Origin: Mariniphaga sediminis
GTDB lineage: Bacteria; Bacteroidota; Bacteroidia; Bacteroidales; Prolixibacteraceae
Reading direction: 5' to 3'
Length of the DNA stretch: 64,000 bases
Assembly (NCBI RefSeq): GCF_003573545.1
Contig: NZ_QWET01000006.1
Span: 62,001-126,000 of the forward strand
The notes beneath the pieces were generated by a model. It saw nothing but the letters and a program-made list of their open reading frames with translations, made no database searches and had not been told where the DNA came from. The position numbers and the translations under genes were made by a program. Numbering within the stretch: the first letter of the stretch is position 1; each line of letters opens with the position of its first letter. Positions 52,980-62,369 of this stretch are shown in pieces.

Positions 52980-54290
52980 ATGAAGCGGACTATCATTGTA
53001 ATTTCAGTACTTATCCCATTCCTGACACATGCACAAAACACCCTGTATTTTATGGACCGGCTACCTCAAAGTAGTAACTATAACCCGGCTATTGTTCCAA
53101 ATGCCAGGTTTTTCATTGGTCTTCCCGGTCTTGGCGGATATTCTGCACAGGCCTACAATTCCGGGTTTCATTACAACTGGCTTGATAACTTTATTGAGTC
53201 GGTTGGAAACGAAGGATACAATCCCGATGCAGTCGTCCGGTCCATTGGAAACTATAACCGTTTCTTTTCTGAAACCCGGGGCAATATTCTTTCTTTTGGC
53301 TTCAAACGAAAAGAAAAGGGATACTTTTTGTTCAATGCTTCAATAAACAGTTCATCAAAAATGGAGGTCGCGTCAGATATTGTCTACCTGCTAACCGATT
53401 TTGATGATATTGCACCCGACGATTTTCCCATAGTTGTTGATGATATTGATCTGCTTACAAACAACTATTTATCGCTGGGTTTCACTTATTCGCATATTAT
53501 CGATGATAACCTTACTCTCGGAATTACCCCGCATATAAACTTTAACCTGATGGGAATTCAGACCAAAAATATTAGCTACTCGGTAAATCGTCAAGAAATG
53601 GGAAATGACGATTATGACTATGATCAATCTTTTACCGGGGAGGTAATACTGGGATTGTACGGAGAAATAAATCCGGATGCTGTTGAAGGAAATATCCTTA
53701 ACCTGGAAGAGGGACTTCTGCCCGACAACTGGCCTGAAAACACACGATTCTCTGACCTGTTTAGAAACAAAAGCCTTTCTTTGGATATTGGCGCCACCTA
53801 TAAATTAAATGAATGGATGTTCTCTGCGAGTGTCCTGAATATTGGGGCATCGCACTGGAAAACAAACGGCTATATTTTAAACGGGAACAGCAATGATGAA
53901 ATTACAATAAGGGAAAATGAAAAAATTAAAATCGGGATCCCACCCCAAATATACCTGGGGGCCAAAAGGCAATTTTCCGAAAAATGGAATTACGCTTTCT
54001 TATTCCATAACACTTTTTACAAAGGAGGCTCCAATGCCTCGGCAACCCTTTCCCTGAACGGAGAAATCGGAAAAATACTCTCTACCTCCGTTAGCTATAC
54101 CGCAGGATACAAATTTGATAATATCGGGTTGGGATTCAGACTGAGGTTCCTCCCCGGAACAGATCTGTTTTTTATTACCGATAATGTCATTCAATCCATC
54201 AACTATAAAAATGCTTACCGGTTGTCGGCAGCGGTTGGAATAAATCTTTCTTTCGGCATAAAAAACGAAACTCCCGGCGTTGACGGATAA
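52980..54290 (+). CDS. DUF5723 family outer-membrane-like protein
   Basis: 436 residues, signal peptide MKRTIIVISVLIPFLTHA. LYFMDRLPQSSNYNPAIVPN at the mature N-terminus is the signature of the DUF5723 family; repeated amphipathic strands throughout (YLSLGFTYSHIIDDNLTLGI, SLDIGATYKLNEWMFSASVL) indicate a beta-barrel, and it resembles PorV/FadL-like barrels in layout. No function is established. It stands alone between a terminator and the DUF819 promoter. Confidence 0.8.
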   Translation: MKRTIIVISVLIPFLTHAQNTLYFMDRLPQSSNYNPAIVPNARFFIGLPGLGGYSAQAYNSGFHYNWLDNFIESVGNEGYNPDAVVRSIGNYNRFFSETRGNILSFGFKRKEKGYFLFNASINSSSKMEVASDIVYLLTDFDDIAPDDFPIVVDDIDLLTNNYLSLGFTYSHIIDDNLTLGITPHINFNLMGIQTKNISYSVNRQEMGNDDYDYDQSFTGEVILGLYGEINPDAVEGNILNLEEGLLPDNWPENTRFSDLFRNKSLSLDIGATYKLNEWMFSASVLNIGASHWKTNGYILNGNSNDEITIRENEKIKIGIPPQIYLGAKRQFSEKWNYAFLFHNTFYKGGSNASATLSLNGEIGKILSTSVSYTAGYKFDNIGLGFRLRFLPGTDLFFITDNVIQSINYKNAYRLSAAVGINLSFGIKNETPGVDG

Positions 54291-54372
54291 CAACCTTTTT
54301 CGGTTCCTACCAAGCCTTGATCCTTGTTGGGAGTTTGGTAAATGCAGAATTTTACAAATAAATAATTTTTCT

Positions 54373-54380
54373 TAGGTTTG
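54373..54380 (+). promoter_or_regulatory. Putative promoter of the DUF819 gene (-7 box)
   Basis: TAGGTTTG followed by C is an exact TAnnTTTG match 26 bases before the ATG at 54406; a TTTTA stretch lies ~21 bases upstream. Confidence 0.5.
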
Positions 54381-54405
54381 CTTTTTTTCAGCAAAAACCA
54401 AATTT

Positions 54406-55680
54406 ATGTGGATTACAGTTACCTTGATTATATTCTACCTGTTTACTCCGGTCCTTCTTATTTACCTATGTAAAATCTCGAACACACTCAACAGGATAGG
54501 TGCCGTTGTTTTGGCTTATGCTGCCGGTCTTATATTGGGAAACATTGGAATTATGCCGGAAGCCAGTGAGGAGCTTGCAAGGCTTATTGGTGCTACCAGA
54601 AACTTTCTGCCGGAGGATGAAATGAATGAATACATACTTTCATCCCACTTTGTTGAAAGCGATATAATATATAACCAGGTTGCCCAACTTCAGGAAATTG
54701 TGATGAATTATACCATTCTCATTGCACTGCCGCTTCTTCTCTTTTCACTCGATTTAGGAAAATGGCTTAAGAATGCCCGAAGTGCCATTTTATCGCTGGT
54801 ACTGGCCATGATTTCGTTGCTCATTTCCGTTTTTATCGGCTATTATCTCTTTGCCCATAATATTACGGAATCAGCCAAAGTTACTGGAATGCTCATCGGG
54901 GTTTATACCGGCGGGACTCCCAATCTGGCGGCCATTGGAACCGCACTTGATGTCAGTCCGAATACATTTATTCTGACGCACACCTACGATCTGATTATTG
55001 GCTCAGTGGCATTACTTTTCCTTATGACCTTCGCACAACGGCTTTTTAATACATTCCTTCCCAAATTCGGAGTTATCAGAAAAGCAGAAAATGTGCTGCG
55101 CATGGAAGATACAGAAGAAAGCAACGACATGGATAACTTTGACGGGTTGTTTCAACGGAAAAACCTGCCCGGAATAGGAAAGTCACTCCTTGTTTCCGTC
55201 ATCATTTTTGCCATTGGCGGAGGCTTATCCTTTATCGTCCCCAAATCAGCCCAGGTAATTGTTGTTATTCTTACTATTACCACGCTGGGGCTTGCTGCAT
55301 CGTTAATAAAACCGGTAAACCGGCTGAAAATAAGTTTTCCCCTGGGAATGTATTTTATCATTGTCTTCTGTCTGGCTATTTCATCCCTGGCCAATTTGCG
55401 AAATATGTTCCAACTGGAATTTCTCGAACTATTTTTGTATGTGCTTTGGGTGGTTTTCGGATCGATGATAATCCATGTGGGACTGGCCCGCATCTTTAAG
55501 GTAGACACAGACACCACTATTATTGCCATTACGGCACTCACCTACTCCCCGCCGTTTGTTCCTGCTGTAGCGGGCGCTTTAAAAAATAAAAATGTAATTA
55601 TTTCAGGGCTCACCATCGGAATACTGGGATTTGCATTCGGTACATACCTGGGAATTTTTATTGCAACGGTATTAAAGTGA
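54406..55680 (+). CDS. DUF819 family membrane protein
   Basis: 424 residues with about ten to twelve membrane segments. VGAYTGGTPNL-type motif (here IGVYTGGTPNLAAIGTALDV, about residue 166-185) followed by LTHTYDLIIGSVALLFLM is the core of the DUF819 family, which is thought to include transporters. A long insertion with acidic residues (MEDTEESNDMDNFDGLFQ, ~235-255) separates two halves of similar topology. No substrate is known. Confidence 0.88.
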   Translation: MWITVTLIIFYLFTPVLLIYLCKISNTLNRIGAVVLAYAAGLILGNIGIMPEASEELARLIGATRNFLPEDEMNEYILSSHFVESDIIYNQVAQLQEIVMNYTILIALPLLLFSLDLGKWLKNARSAILSLVLAMISLLISVFIGYYLFAHNITESAKVTGMLIGVYTGGTPNLAAIGTALDVSPNTFILTHTYDLIIGSVALLFLMTFAQRLFNTFLPKFGVIRKAENVLRMEDTEESNDMDNFDGLFQRKNLPGIGKSLLVSVIIFAIGGGLSFIVPKSAQVIVVILTITTLGLAASLIKPVNRLKISFPLGMYFIIVFCLAISSLANLRNMFQLEFLELFLYVLWVVFGSMIIHVGLARIFKVDTDTTIIAITALTYSPPFVPAVAGALKNKNVIISGLTIGILGFAFGTYLGIFIATVLK

Positions 55681-55729
55681 TACCATAATTCCGAGGACTT
55701 TATCACAAATCAAATTGTGGTAAAAAAAT

Positions 55730-57418
55730 TTAGAACTGGAAATAAATAAACGGCTGCATATCTGCAGAAACAGACTGGTAAACAATAATTACTACAATAG
55801 CTGAAATCACCACTTTTGCCCAAAACGGAGCAGCCACAAAAGCATCCTTCAGGCGGTCTTTCCATTTCTGGCTCACCCAATGGGTAAAAAAGCCAAAGAG
55901 CATCATTAAAAACACTCCTTTGTAAGCCACAACAACTTCAGGAATAATGTGCCAATCCATGTTATTCGCAATCTGGTGCATCATGCCATTAACTACCTGC
56001 ATCGATTCCGACCGGAAAAAGATACGCGTAGCTGTAATAAAACAAAACGTAAGGGCAATTTTCCAAAAAGTTGCCAGCCAGTTTGTTTTCATTTCCCACG
56101 GACTGATTTTTCGCCAGAATTTATACACTACCAGCCCCACTCCGTTCAGTCCGCCCCAAATAATAAACTGCCACGAAGCGCCGTGCCACAAACCGCCCAG
56201 TAACATGGTAAGCATAAGGTTAATGTTTGTATTTATACTGCGTTTTACCCCCGGGAAAATATAAGACAGCAAAGCAAACATTAAAACAGCACCGGCAAAA
56301 ATGGGAATAAGAATAAGCTTGCCGGCAAGCAGCACCACAATAGCCAGTATAATTCCCAGGCTGATGTAACTAAAAACAGACCCGCTGCGATTACCGCCGA
56401 TAGGAATGTAAAGATAATCCTTCAACCAGGATGAAAGCGACATGTGCCAGCGTTTCCAGAATTCACCCACATTTTTCGCTTTATAGGGCGAATTAAAATT
56501 TTGCGGCAACCGAAACCCCATGAGCAATGCCACACCAATGGCAATATCGGTGTAACCTGAAAAATCGACATACACCTGAAGGGAATACCCAAAAAGCGCC
56601 ATAAGGTTCTCAAAACCTGAATGGGAAAGCGGTTCTGCAAAAACACGATCGACAAAGTTAACTGCAATATAGTCGCCAATAAAAATCTTCTTTACCAATC
56701 CTTTCAAAATGATATAAATTGCCCAGCCAAACTCCTGTTTTGTAATGTGATAATCTTCGTAAATCTGTTTCACAAACCCTGAAGCCCGCACAATAGGGCC
56801 GGCAACCAGTTGCGGGAAAAATGACACATAAAAGCCAAAATCAATGAGGTTATTTACCGGCTTGGTCTCCCCCCGGAAAACATCAACAGAATAACTGATG
56901 GTTTGAAACGTAAAAAACGAGATACCCACCGGCAATAAAATCTGGTTTACATTGAAATGGGTGCCGGTAGCCTCGTTCATCCATATGGCCAGGTAATTAA
57001 CCACGTGCATATCTGTTCCCAGCAGTGCATTCAGGCTTTCTGTAAAAAAGTAGGCGTACTTGAAATAAGCCAGCAGGGAAAGGTTGATGACAACACTCAG
57101 CGTCACCAGTATTTTCCGCACCACCTCTTTTTGGGAAGAATAAATCCACTTCCCGATAAAAAAATCGGTAAGGGTACTGAAAAGAAGGATAAAAAAGAAG
57201 AAGCCGCTGGATTTGTAATAAAAAAAGAGGCTTACGGCAAACAGGTATCCTGCTCGCAAACTGCGGTTCCGGTTATTGTAAACCAGCGAATACCCAACCA
57301 GCACAACGGCAAAAAACCCCCAGAAAAAGAAACGGGTAAAGATCAAAGGCGCTGCGGCATTATATTGAAAAATGTTCCGAAAAAAATCACTCCATTCTAT
57401 TTGCTGAAAAATCTCCAT
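55730..57418 (-). CDS. MBOAT-family O-acyltransferase (AlgI/PatA-like)
   Basis: 562 residues from the ATG at 57418, two bases after the SGNH gene's stop codon begins; an upstream extension inside that gene is not supported. About eleven membrane segments. FWKRWHMSLSSWLKDYLYIP (about 320-339, first conserved His) and LGGLWHGASWQFIIWGG (about 404-420, catalytic His) are the MBOAT/AlgI signatures, along with the FFPQLVAGPIVRAS block. AlgI-type proteins move acetyl groups across the membrane for O-acetylation of extracellular polysaccharide or peptidoglycan, handing them to an SGNH partner such as the one encoded next to it. Confidence 0.92.
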   Translation of the reverse strand: MEIFQQIEWSDFFRNIFQYNAAAPLIFTRFFFWGFFAVVLVGYSLVYNNRNRSLRAGYLFAVSLFFYYKSSGFFFFILLFSTLTDFFIGKWIYSSQKEVVRKILVTLSVVINLSLLAYFKYAYFFTESLNALLGTDMHVVNYLAIWMNEATGTHFNVNQILLPVGISFFTFQTISYSVDVFRGETKPVNNLIDFGFYVSFFPQLVAGPIVRASGFVKQIYEDYHITKQEFGWAIYIILKGLVKKIFIGDYIAVNFVDRVFAEPLSHSGFENLMALFGYSLQVYVDFSGYTDIAIGVALLMGFRLPQNFNSPYKAKNVGEFWKRWHMSLSSWLKDYLYIPIGGNRSGSVFSYISLGIILAIVVLLAGKLILIPIFAGAVLMFALLSYIFPGVKRSINTNINLMLTMLLGGLWHGASWQFIIWGGLNGVGLVVYKFWRKISPWEMKTNWLATFWKIALTFCFITATRIFFRSESMQVVNGMMHQIANNMDWHIIPEVVVAYKGVFLMMLFGFFTHWVSQKWKDRLKDAFVAAPFWAKVVISAIVVIIVYQSVSADMQPFIYFQF

Positions 57419-57419
57419 A

Positions 57420-58883
57420 TTATTCTTTTTCTGATTTTTCCTGCAAATGGGTGCTGTATTCAAAAATCAGCGCATTATAAAACATATTGGCAATAAGCCT
57501 GGCACCGCGCATTGAAAAATGCACATAATCGGGACGCGCCAGTTCAGGCTCTGCATTCACCCACGAAGGCATGCTGTTATAACCTCCCATTGCTTCGTAC
57601 ATATCCCAGAAGGCACAATCAGATGAGAGAGCCGCCTCCTTTAAAACCTCCACCACATAAGGCAGATGCTCATAAGTTACATACCGGTCTTTTTCCTTCG
57701 TCGACATATCACCCGGGCCGATAACAATGATGGCTGCCTCCGGACAGGTTTGCTTCAATCGCCTGATTTGCGCGCTGAACCAGCGACCGTATCTTTCAAT
57801 ATCCTCCTGGCGGGTGATGTAAGGCACTACATTCCCTCCAAACTGAAGGATGAACAGACCGGGATTCAGCTCCTGATAAATTTTAAGGCTGTGCTCAAAA
57901 TCATTGCGCGTAAAAAAAAGCCCGGAGCTACCACGCAGTGCAATATTATCAACAATCACGCCCCGTTGCGAAGCCAGTTCCATTCCATAAATATCCGGAC
58001 TGTCATACCCACTAAAACGCAGCGATACCCGGCCTGTTGTGTCGGGTAAGTCTGCTTCCGCTACGGCAAAATCAACGTGTGCTTTCAAGGTATCGGCCAG
58101 TATAACAGAATCGCCGGCCATCAGCTCCATCTTTACAGGACTTTTAGCGTTCCCATAGTAAAGCCGGAAATGCTCATACGTACGGGCCCGTTTAAACGAG
58201 ACGGCCGTTTTCTCAATGCTCAGGTCCGCTTCATAATAAATGGTATCCATCACCGGAATGGTATCGCTCACCAGCGGCGCAAACCGTGAGAAAGCAGCCA
58301 TCATACCATATTTGTTGTGTTCCACGAGCGAATCGATTTTCCCGTAAAGCGGAAAACGTTTCCAGTTTCGGCTGTTATTTTGGGCTGCGCTTAAAATAAA
58401 GTCGTAAGGCTGGAGGGCCGGCCTGAGCCCGATACCGGACCCGCCAAACCGCTTCTGGAGTTTATCCCTGACGAACGCCGTTATGCGGTCCCCTTCAATC
58501 TGGCTGTCACCGTAATGCATGATGCGCACCAGTTTATCCGATTCAAACCGATCGAAAAAACGATACAACTTCAGGCGGGCAGTATCGCCCATATCTATCA
58601 GGTGGATTTTCGCAGCAAGGGAATCGTAGTCAGCTTTCAGAACGGACTCATCACCGGAGCCATCTTCCTGAAACAGGAGAGAATCGATGCTGAACTGTTC
58701 CTCTAAAATTTGTGAGACATCAACATATCCAGGGCCTTCATCCAGAAACATCTCTTTAAAAGAAGGCATATGAAAAATAAACTCACCTGTTTTAATCCCT
58801 CCGGAAGGAGTCATCCACATGGCAGCTGCCAGCAGCAGGAAAACTCCCAGCATAAAGGATACTATTTTGAAGGGCTTTATCAA
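57420..58883 (-). CDS. SGNH/GDSL hydrolase, likely O-acetyltransferase partner of the MBOAT protein
   Basis: 487 residues. Start is a TTG at 58883; the first ATG (58853) would remove the basic residues before the membrane anchor FMLGVFLLLAAAMWM. Block I HYGDSQIEGDRI (Ser about 125), block III-like FGGNVVPYI (about 348) and block V RPDYVHFSMRGARLI (Asp/His about 450) form the SGNH catalytic set. With an N-terminal anchor it faces the periplasm. Together with the MBOAT gene (1-base gap) it matches two-component surface-polysaccharide acetylation systems (AlgI/AlgJ/X or PatA/PatB type). The polymer is unknown. Confidence 0.88.
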   Translation of the reverse strand: MIKPFKIVSFMLGVFLLLAAAMWMTPSGGIKTGEFIFHMPSFKEMFLDEGPGYVDVSQILEEQFSIDSLLFQEDGSGDESVLKADYDSLAAKIHLIDMGDTARLKLYRFFDRFESDKLVRIMHYGDSQIEGDRITAFVRDKLQKRFGGSGIGLRPALQPYDFILSAAQNNSRNWKRFPLYGKIDSLVEHNKYGMMAAFSRFAPLVSDTIPVMDTIYYEADLSIEKTAVSFKRARTYEHFRLYYGNAKSPVKMELMAGDSVILADTLKAHVDFAVAEADLPDTTGRVSLRFSGYDSPDIYGMELASQRGVIVDNIALRGSSGLFFTRNDFEHSLKIYQELNPGLFILQFGGNVVPYITRQEDIERYGRWFSAQIRRLKQTCPEAAIIVIGPGDMSTKEKDRYVTYEHLPYVVEVLKEAALSSDCAFWDMYEAMGGYNSMPSWVNAEPELARPDYVHFSMRGARLIANMFYNALIFEYSTHLQEKSEKE

Positions 58884-58886
58884 GAA

Positions 58887-61022
58887 TCACAAATTTTCAA
58901 AAAAATAGCGGCTTACTTTTTCCATCAGGTGCAACCGGTCTTTTCCTCTCACATTGTGAGGGTGGATTGGATAAACGAAAAAATCGACCTGTTTGCCCTG
59001 TTTTATACATTCCCGCAGAAACTTCATGCTGTGCTGCATTACCACCACATCGTCCTGTGCTCCGTGGATGAGCATCAGTTTTCCATCCAGGTTTGCCACA
59101 TGATTTATCATATTTGTCTCTTCATATCCTGTTACGTTTTCCTGCGGTCTGTCCATATAACGTTCGCCATACATCACTTCGTACATGCTCCAGTCAACCA
59201 CCGGGCCGCCGGCTACTCCCACCTTAAAAACTTCCGGGTGGCGCAACATCAGGTTCAGCGTCATAAACCCGCCGTAGCTCCAGCCATGTACGCCAATCCT
59301 TTCTGTATCCACAAAAGGCAGTGATTTCAGGTATTCTATGCCCTTCATCTGGTCTTTGGTTTCCAAAACACCCAGTTGCCGGTGCACAGCCGTTTCAAAG
59401 TCCCGTCCCCTGTTATTGGTTCCACGGTTATCCATGGTGAATGCAATGTACCCCTGGGCGGCCATATAATACTGCCACCAACGGGCGCTGTTGTGCCAGC
59501 TTTTATCTACCAGTTGTGAATGCGGCCCACCATACACATACACAATCACCGGGTATTTTTTCGAAGGGTCGAATCCAACAGGTAAAATCAATCGTCCGGT
59601 CAATTCTGTCTTTCCGTTGGCCGACGGAACAGATACCAGTTTATTTTCTCCCAGCACAAAATCTTTTAACGGATCAGATGCCTGGTGCAGGGTACGTATT
59701 TTTTTTCCTTTTGCAGAAATCAAACCGGTTATCGAAGGAATCTCCGGTCCGTTGAATGCATCGATTATAAAACTTCCACCCGGGCTAAGCATCCCGCTGT
59801 GAATCCCTTCTTCTTCCGAAAGCTTTTCCATGTTTCCGGAGGCTGTCTCCACCCGGTACAGGTGCCTTTCCAGCGGACTTTCTTTTGTCGCTTCCACAAA
59901 AAGATACTTCTCCTTTTCATCCAGTCCCAATATACCGGTAACCTCCCACTCCCCTTTTGTTATCTGTTGAAGAAGTTTACCATTTGTATTGTATTTATAC
60001 ACATGAAACCATCCGTCTTTACGGCTCAGGTAATAAAATTCATTTTCATTCACTTTCGAAAACCGGATGGGATATTGCGGCTCTACATATTTTTTATCTG
60101 TTTCCTTAAAAAGTGTTTTCTTCTTTTTGCCGGACTGCACGTCATAACAATTGAGTTGCATCTGATCCTGCCCGCGGTTTAGTTCGAACAGGTAAACATG
60201 CTTTTCATCGGGAGACCATGCAAGGTTAGTCAGAAAATGCTCAGGGTCGCCTCCAGTATCCAGAAAAACGGTTTCACCGGAATTGATGTTGTAAACTCCC
60301 ACTGTTACATGATGACTATTCATTCCTGCCATGGGATATTTTACCGGGGTATGTTCAGCCACGCGCCCCATAAAATCGACCAGCGGGTAATCTGTCACCA
60401 TTGTCTCATCCTTCCGGTAAAAAGCAATATAGTTTCCTTCCGGAGAATTAAAAATACCGTTTGTGATCCCAAATTCACTGCGATGCACCGTTTTGCCGTT
60501 TACAACACCATTGCCGCCATCGTTGGTAATCTGAATGGTTTTCCTGTTGGAGAAAGTAACGAATAAATTATCGTCAACAGTAAAAGCGACAAATTTTCCC
60601 GGCAGGTTGAACACAGCATTCTCCGCTTCAGCCGGAAGCTTTATTTCAACCTCAGGTTTCTCTTCTTCTGGGTCGAAAACAAAATAACGATCATTATGCT
60701 GTAAAAGCAGCCACTTATCGTTTGCCCAGGAGTACCCGGCCAAATGACTGATTGTATTATTATCATCCAGTCCCAGTGCAGAATTGAGTTTATTCAGGCT
60801 GATAACTGTAAACCGTTCTCCGTTCCGGGCATCTTCGCCCCAAAGGGTATCGTTTTCAATAAAAGTAAAAAACCGGTCATTTTTCCAGGAAAGACCTTCC
60901 GGTGTTTCGGGGTTCAAATATGTATAACGGCCAAGAATGGCATCTTCCAGGGTCATTTGCAATTGTTGCGCCCCAACGGTGGTTGAAGCCAGCAATATAA
61001 AAAGGAGAAGCACTTTTTGCAT
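58887..61022 (-). CDS. S9 family peptidase, dipeptidyl peptidase IV type
   Basis: 711 residues with signal peptide MQKVLLLFILLASTTVGA. An N-terminal beta-propeller (DPPIV N region, residues ~20-460) precedes the alpha/beta-hydrolase domain: GWSYGGFMTLNLML (Ser ~582), HGAQDDVVVMQHS (Asp ~657) and YPIHPHNVRGKDR (His ~688). DPP-IV-like enzymes cut X-Pro or X-Ala dipeptides from peptide N-termini in the periplasm. It ends 3 bases before the SGNH gene and is the first gene of that operon, an unusual pairing with an acylation system. Confidence 0.93.
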   Translation of the reverse strand: MQKVLLLFILLASTTVGAQQLQMTLEDAILGRYTYLNPETPEGLSWKNDRFFTFIENDTLWGEDARNGERFTVISLNKLNSALGLDDNNTISHLAGYSWANDKWLLLQHNDRYFVFDPEEEKPEVEIKLPAEAENAVFNLPGKFVAFTVDDNLFVTFSNRKTIQITNDGGNGVVNGKTVHRSEFGITNGIFNSPEGNYIAFYRKDETMVTDYPLVDFMGRVAEHTPVKYPMAGMNSHHVTVGVYNINSGETVFLDTGGDPEHFLTNLAWSPDEKHVYLFELNRGQDQMQLNCYDVQSGKKKKTLFKETDKKYVEPQYPIRFSKVNENEFYYLSRKDGWFHVYKYNTNGKLLQQITKGEWEVTGILGLDEKEKYLFVEATKESPLERHLYRVETASGNMEKLSEEEGIHSGMLSPGGSFIIDAFNGPEIPSITGLISAKGKKIRTLHQASDPLKDFVLGENKLVSVPSANGKTELTGRLILPVGFDPSKKYPVIVYVYGGPHSQLVDKSWHNSARWWQYYMAAQGYIAFTMDNRGTNNRGRDFETAVHRQLGVLETKDQMKGIEYLKSLPFVDTERIGVHGWSYGGFMTLNLMLRHPEVFKVGVAGGPVVDWSMYEVMYGERYMDRPQENVTGYEETNMINHVANLDGKLMLIHGAQDDVVVMQHSMKFLRECIKQGKQVDFFVYPIHPHNVRGKDRLHLMEKVSRYFFENL

Positions 61023-61131
61023 TTTTGGAACAATTACTGTTTAAACGACGAAAATAGTGAAAGCAAACGTTGTGGAAAAGAAAAAATGGGAAACCGGCCA
61101 AAAATCCGGAATAATCTCCCGATTAAAACCC

Positions 61132-61139
61132 TACTTTTG
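61132..61139 (+). promoter_or_regulatory. Putative promoter of the MFS gene (-7 box)
   Basis: TACTTTTG is an exact TAnnTTTG match 17 bases before the ATG at 61156, giving a very short leader. Confidence 0.4.
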
Positions 61140-61155
61140 TATGTAAAGCTGTTAT

Positions 61156-62301
61156 ATGGAAAAAAGAAACCTGACCATTATCTTTCTCATCACATTAATG
61201 GCTGTAATGGGTGTTGCCAGCATTACACCCGCTTTTCCTTCCATCATTCGCCATTTTAATATTTCGCCTCCCCAGGTCACCAAACTGATAATTGTGTTTA
61301 CTTTCCCCGGTATTTTCCTGGCACCGGTAGTGGGTATCCTGGCCGATCATTGGGGAAGGAAAACCATTCTGCTGCCTTCGTTACTCCTTTTCGGGCTTGC
61401 CGGCACAGGGTGTTTTTTTACTAAAGACTGGGAAATACTGTTGATTCTCCGTTTCTTCCAGGGGATTGGGGCGGCATCGTTGGGTTCGCTAAACGTGACG
61501 CTGATTGGCGATCTTTTTTCGGGAGAAAAACGCACCGAAGTGATGGGATTTAACGCCAGCATCCTGAGTGTAGGAACCGCTGCCTACCCGTTCATTGGAG
61601 GAGCTTTGGCCATGGCAGGATGGCAATACCCATTCCTGCTGCCGTTTCTGGCAATCCCCACGGCTTTACTGGCTATTTTCTACCTGAAAAATCCGGAACC
61701 CGGTAAACCGCAAAAGTTAAAAGATTACCTGCGCCGCACCTGGAAAAATATCAATAAAAAAACAGTGTGGGGCCTTTTTATTATTAATGTATTGCTTTTT
61801 GTGGTTTTGTATGGCGCTTACCTCTCCTATTTTCCTCAACTGATGGAAGAGCGATTTGGCGCCACTGCCTTGCAGATTGGACTGTTTATGTCAGGCTTTT
61901 CATTGGTCACTGCCATTACTTCCTCTCAACTAAAACGCATAAACAGCCGGGTTACACCAAAAGCCCAACTCAACATAAGCTTCATGCTCTACCTCGTTTC
62001 CATGCTTATTTTGTCAGTAACCAGTGAATGGTGGCATCTTATAATACCGCTCATTACATTTGGACTGGCCCACGGGATGCTCATTCCCGGCATACAAACC
62101 CTTCTAGTGGGGTTTGCACCATTAAGCGAACGGGCAGGTTTTATGTCAATTAACAGCATGGTATTGCGATTGGGCCAAACATTCGGGCCCCTATTCATCG
62201 GGCTTTTTTATACCTTGGGCGGCACAGAAATCGCATTTGCAGGAGGAGCCATTGTTTCCCTGGTAATGTTGGTGGTTTCCCGGTTTATGGTAAAAATCTA
62301 A
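61156..62301 (+). CDS. MFS transporter
   Basis: 381 residues, about twelve membrane segments. SITPAFPSIIRHFNISPPQV in TM1, GILADHWGRKTILLPSLLLF (loop 2-3 motif with DHWGRK, about 65-84) and LRFFQGIGAASLGSLNVTLI (TM4 motif, Gln/Gly-rich) define the 12-TM drug-efflux/metabolite-exporter group. Substrate unknown. It is related in layout to the MFS gene at 6.9-8.2 kb but lies alone, divergent from the DPP-IV operon. Confidence 0.9.
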   Translation: MEKRNLTIIFLITLMAVMGVASITPAFPSIIRHFNISPPQVTKLIIVFTFPGIFLAPVVGILADHWGRKTILLPSLLLFGLAGTGCFFTKDWEILLILRFFQGIGAASLGSLNVTLIGDLFSGEKRTEVMGFNASILSVGTAAYPFIGGALAMAGWQYPFLLPFLAIPTALLAIFYLKNPEPGKPQKLKDYLRRTWKNINKKTVWGLFIINVLLFVVLYGAYLSYFPQLMEERFGATALQIGLFMSGFSLVTAITSSQLKRINSRVTPKAQLNISFMLYLVSMLILSVTSEWWHLIIPLITFGLAHGMLIPGIQTLLVGFAPLSERAGFMSINSMVLRLGQTFGPLFIGLFYTLGGTEIAFAGGAIVSLVMLVVSRFMVKI

Positions 62302-62314
62302 GTACCCTATTCCC

Positions 62315-62350
62315 AGTACCCCGGACGGGATTCGAACCCACCCGGGGGTG
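62315..62350 (-). pseudogene. Orphan 3' fragment of a tRNA gene (T-arm and acceptor end)
   Basis: On the minus strand the sequence runs GGTGGGTTCGAATCCCGTCC then GGGGTA. GTGGG-TTCGAAT-CCCGT is a T-arm with two wobble pairs, and CCGGGG would be the 3' acceptor strand. No anticodon arm, D-arm or 5' acceptor strand is present to the right, where the VWA gene's stop codon lies only 20 bases away. It is thus a truncated tRNA end rather than a functional tRNA. Confidence 0.55.
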
Positions 62351-62369
62351 AAATCATTCCGAAAATTCC

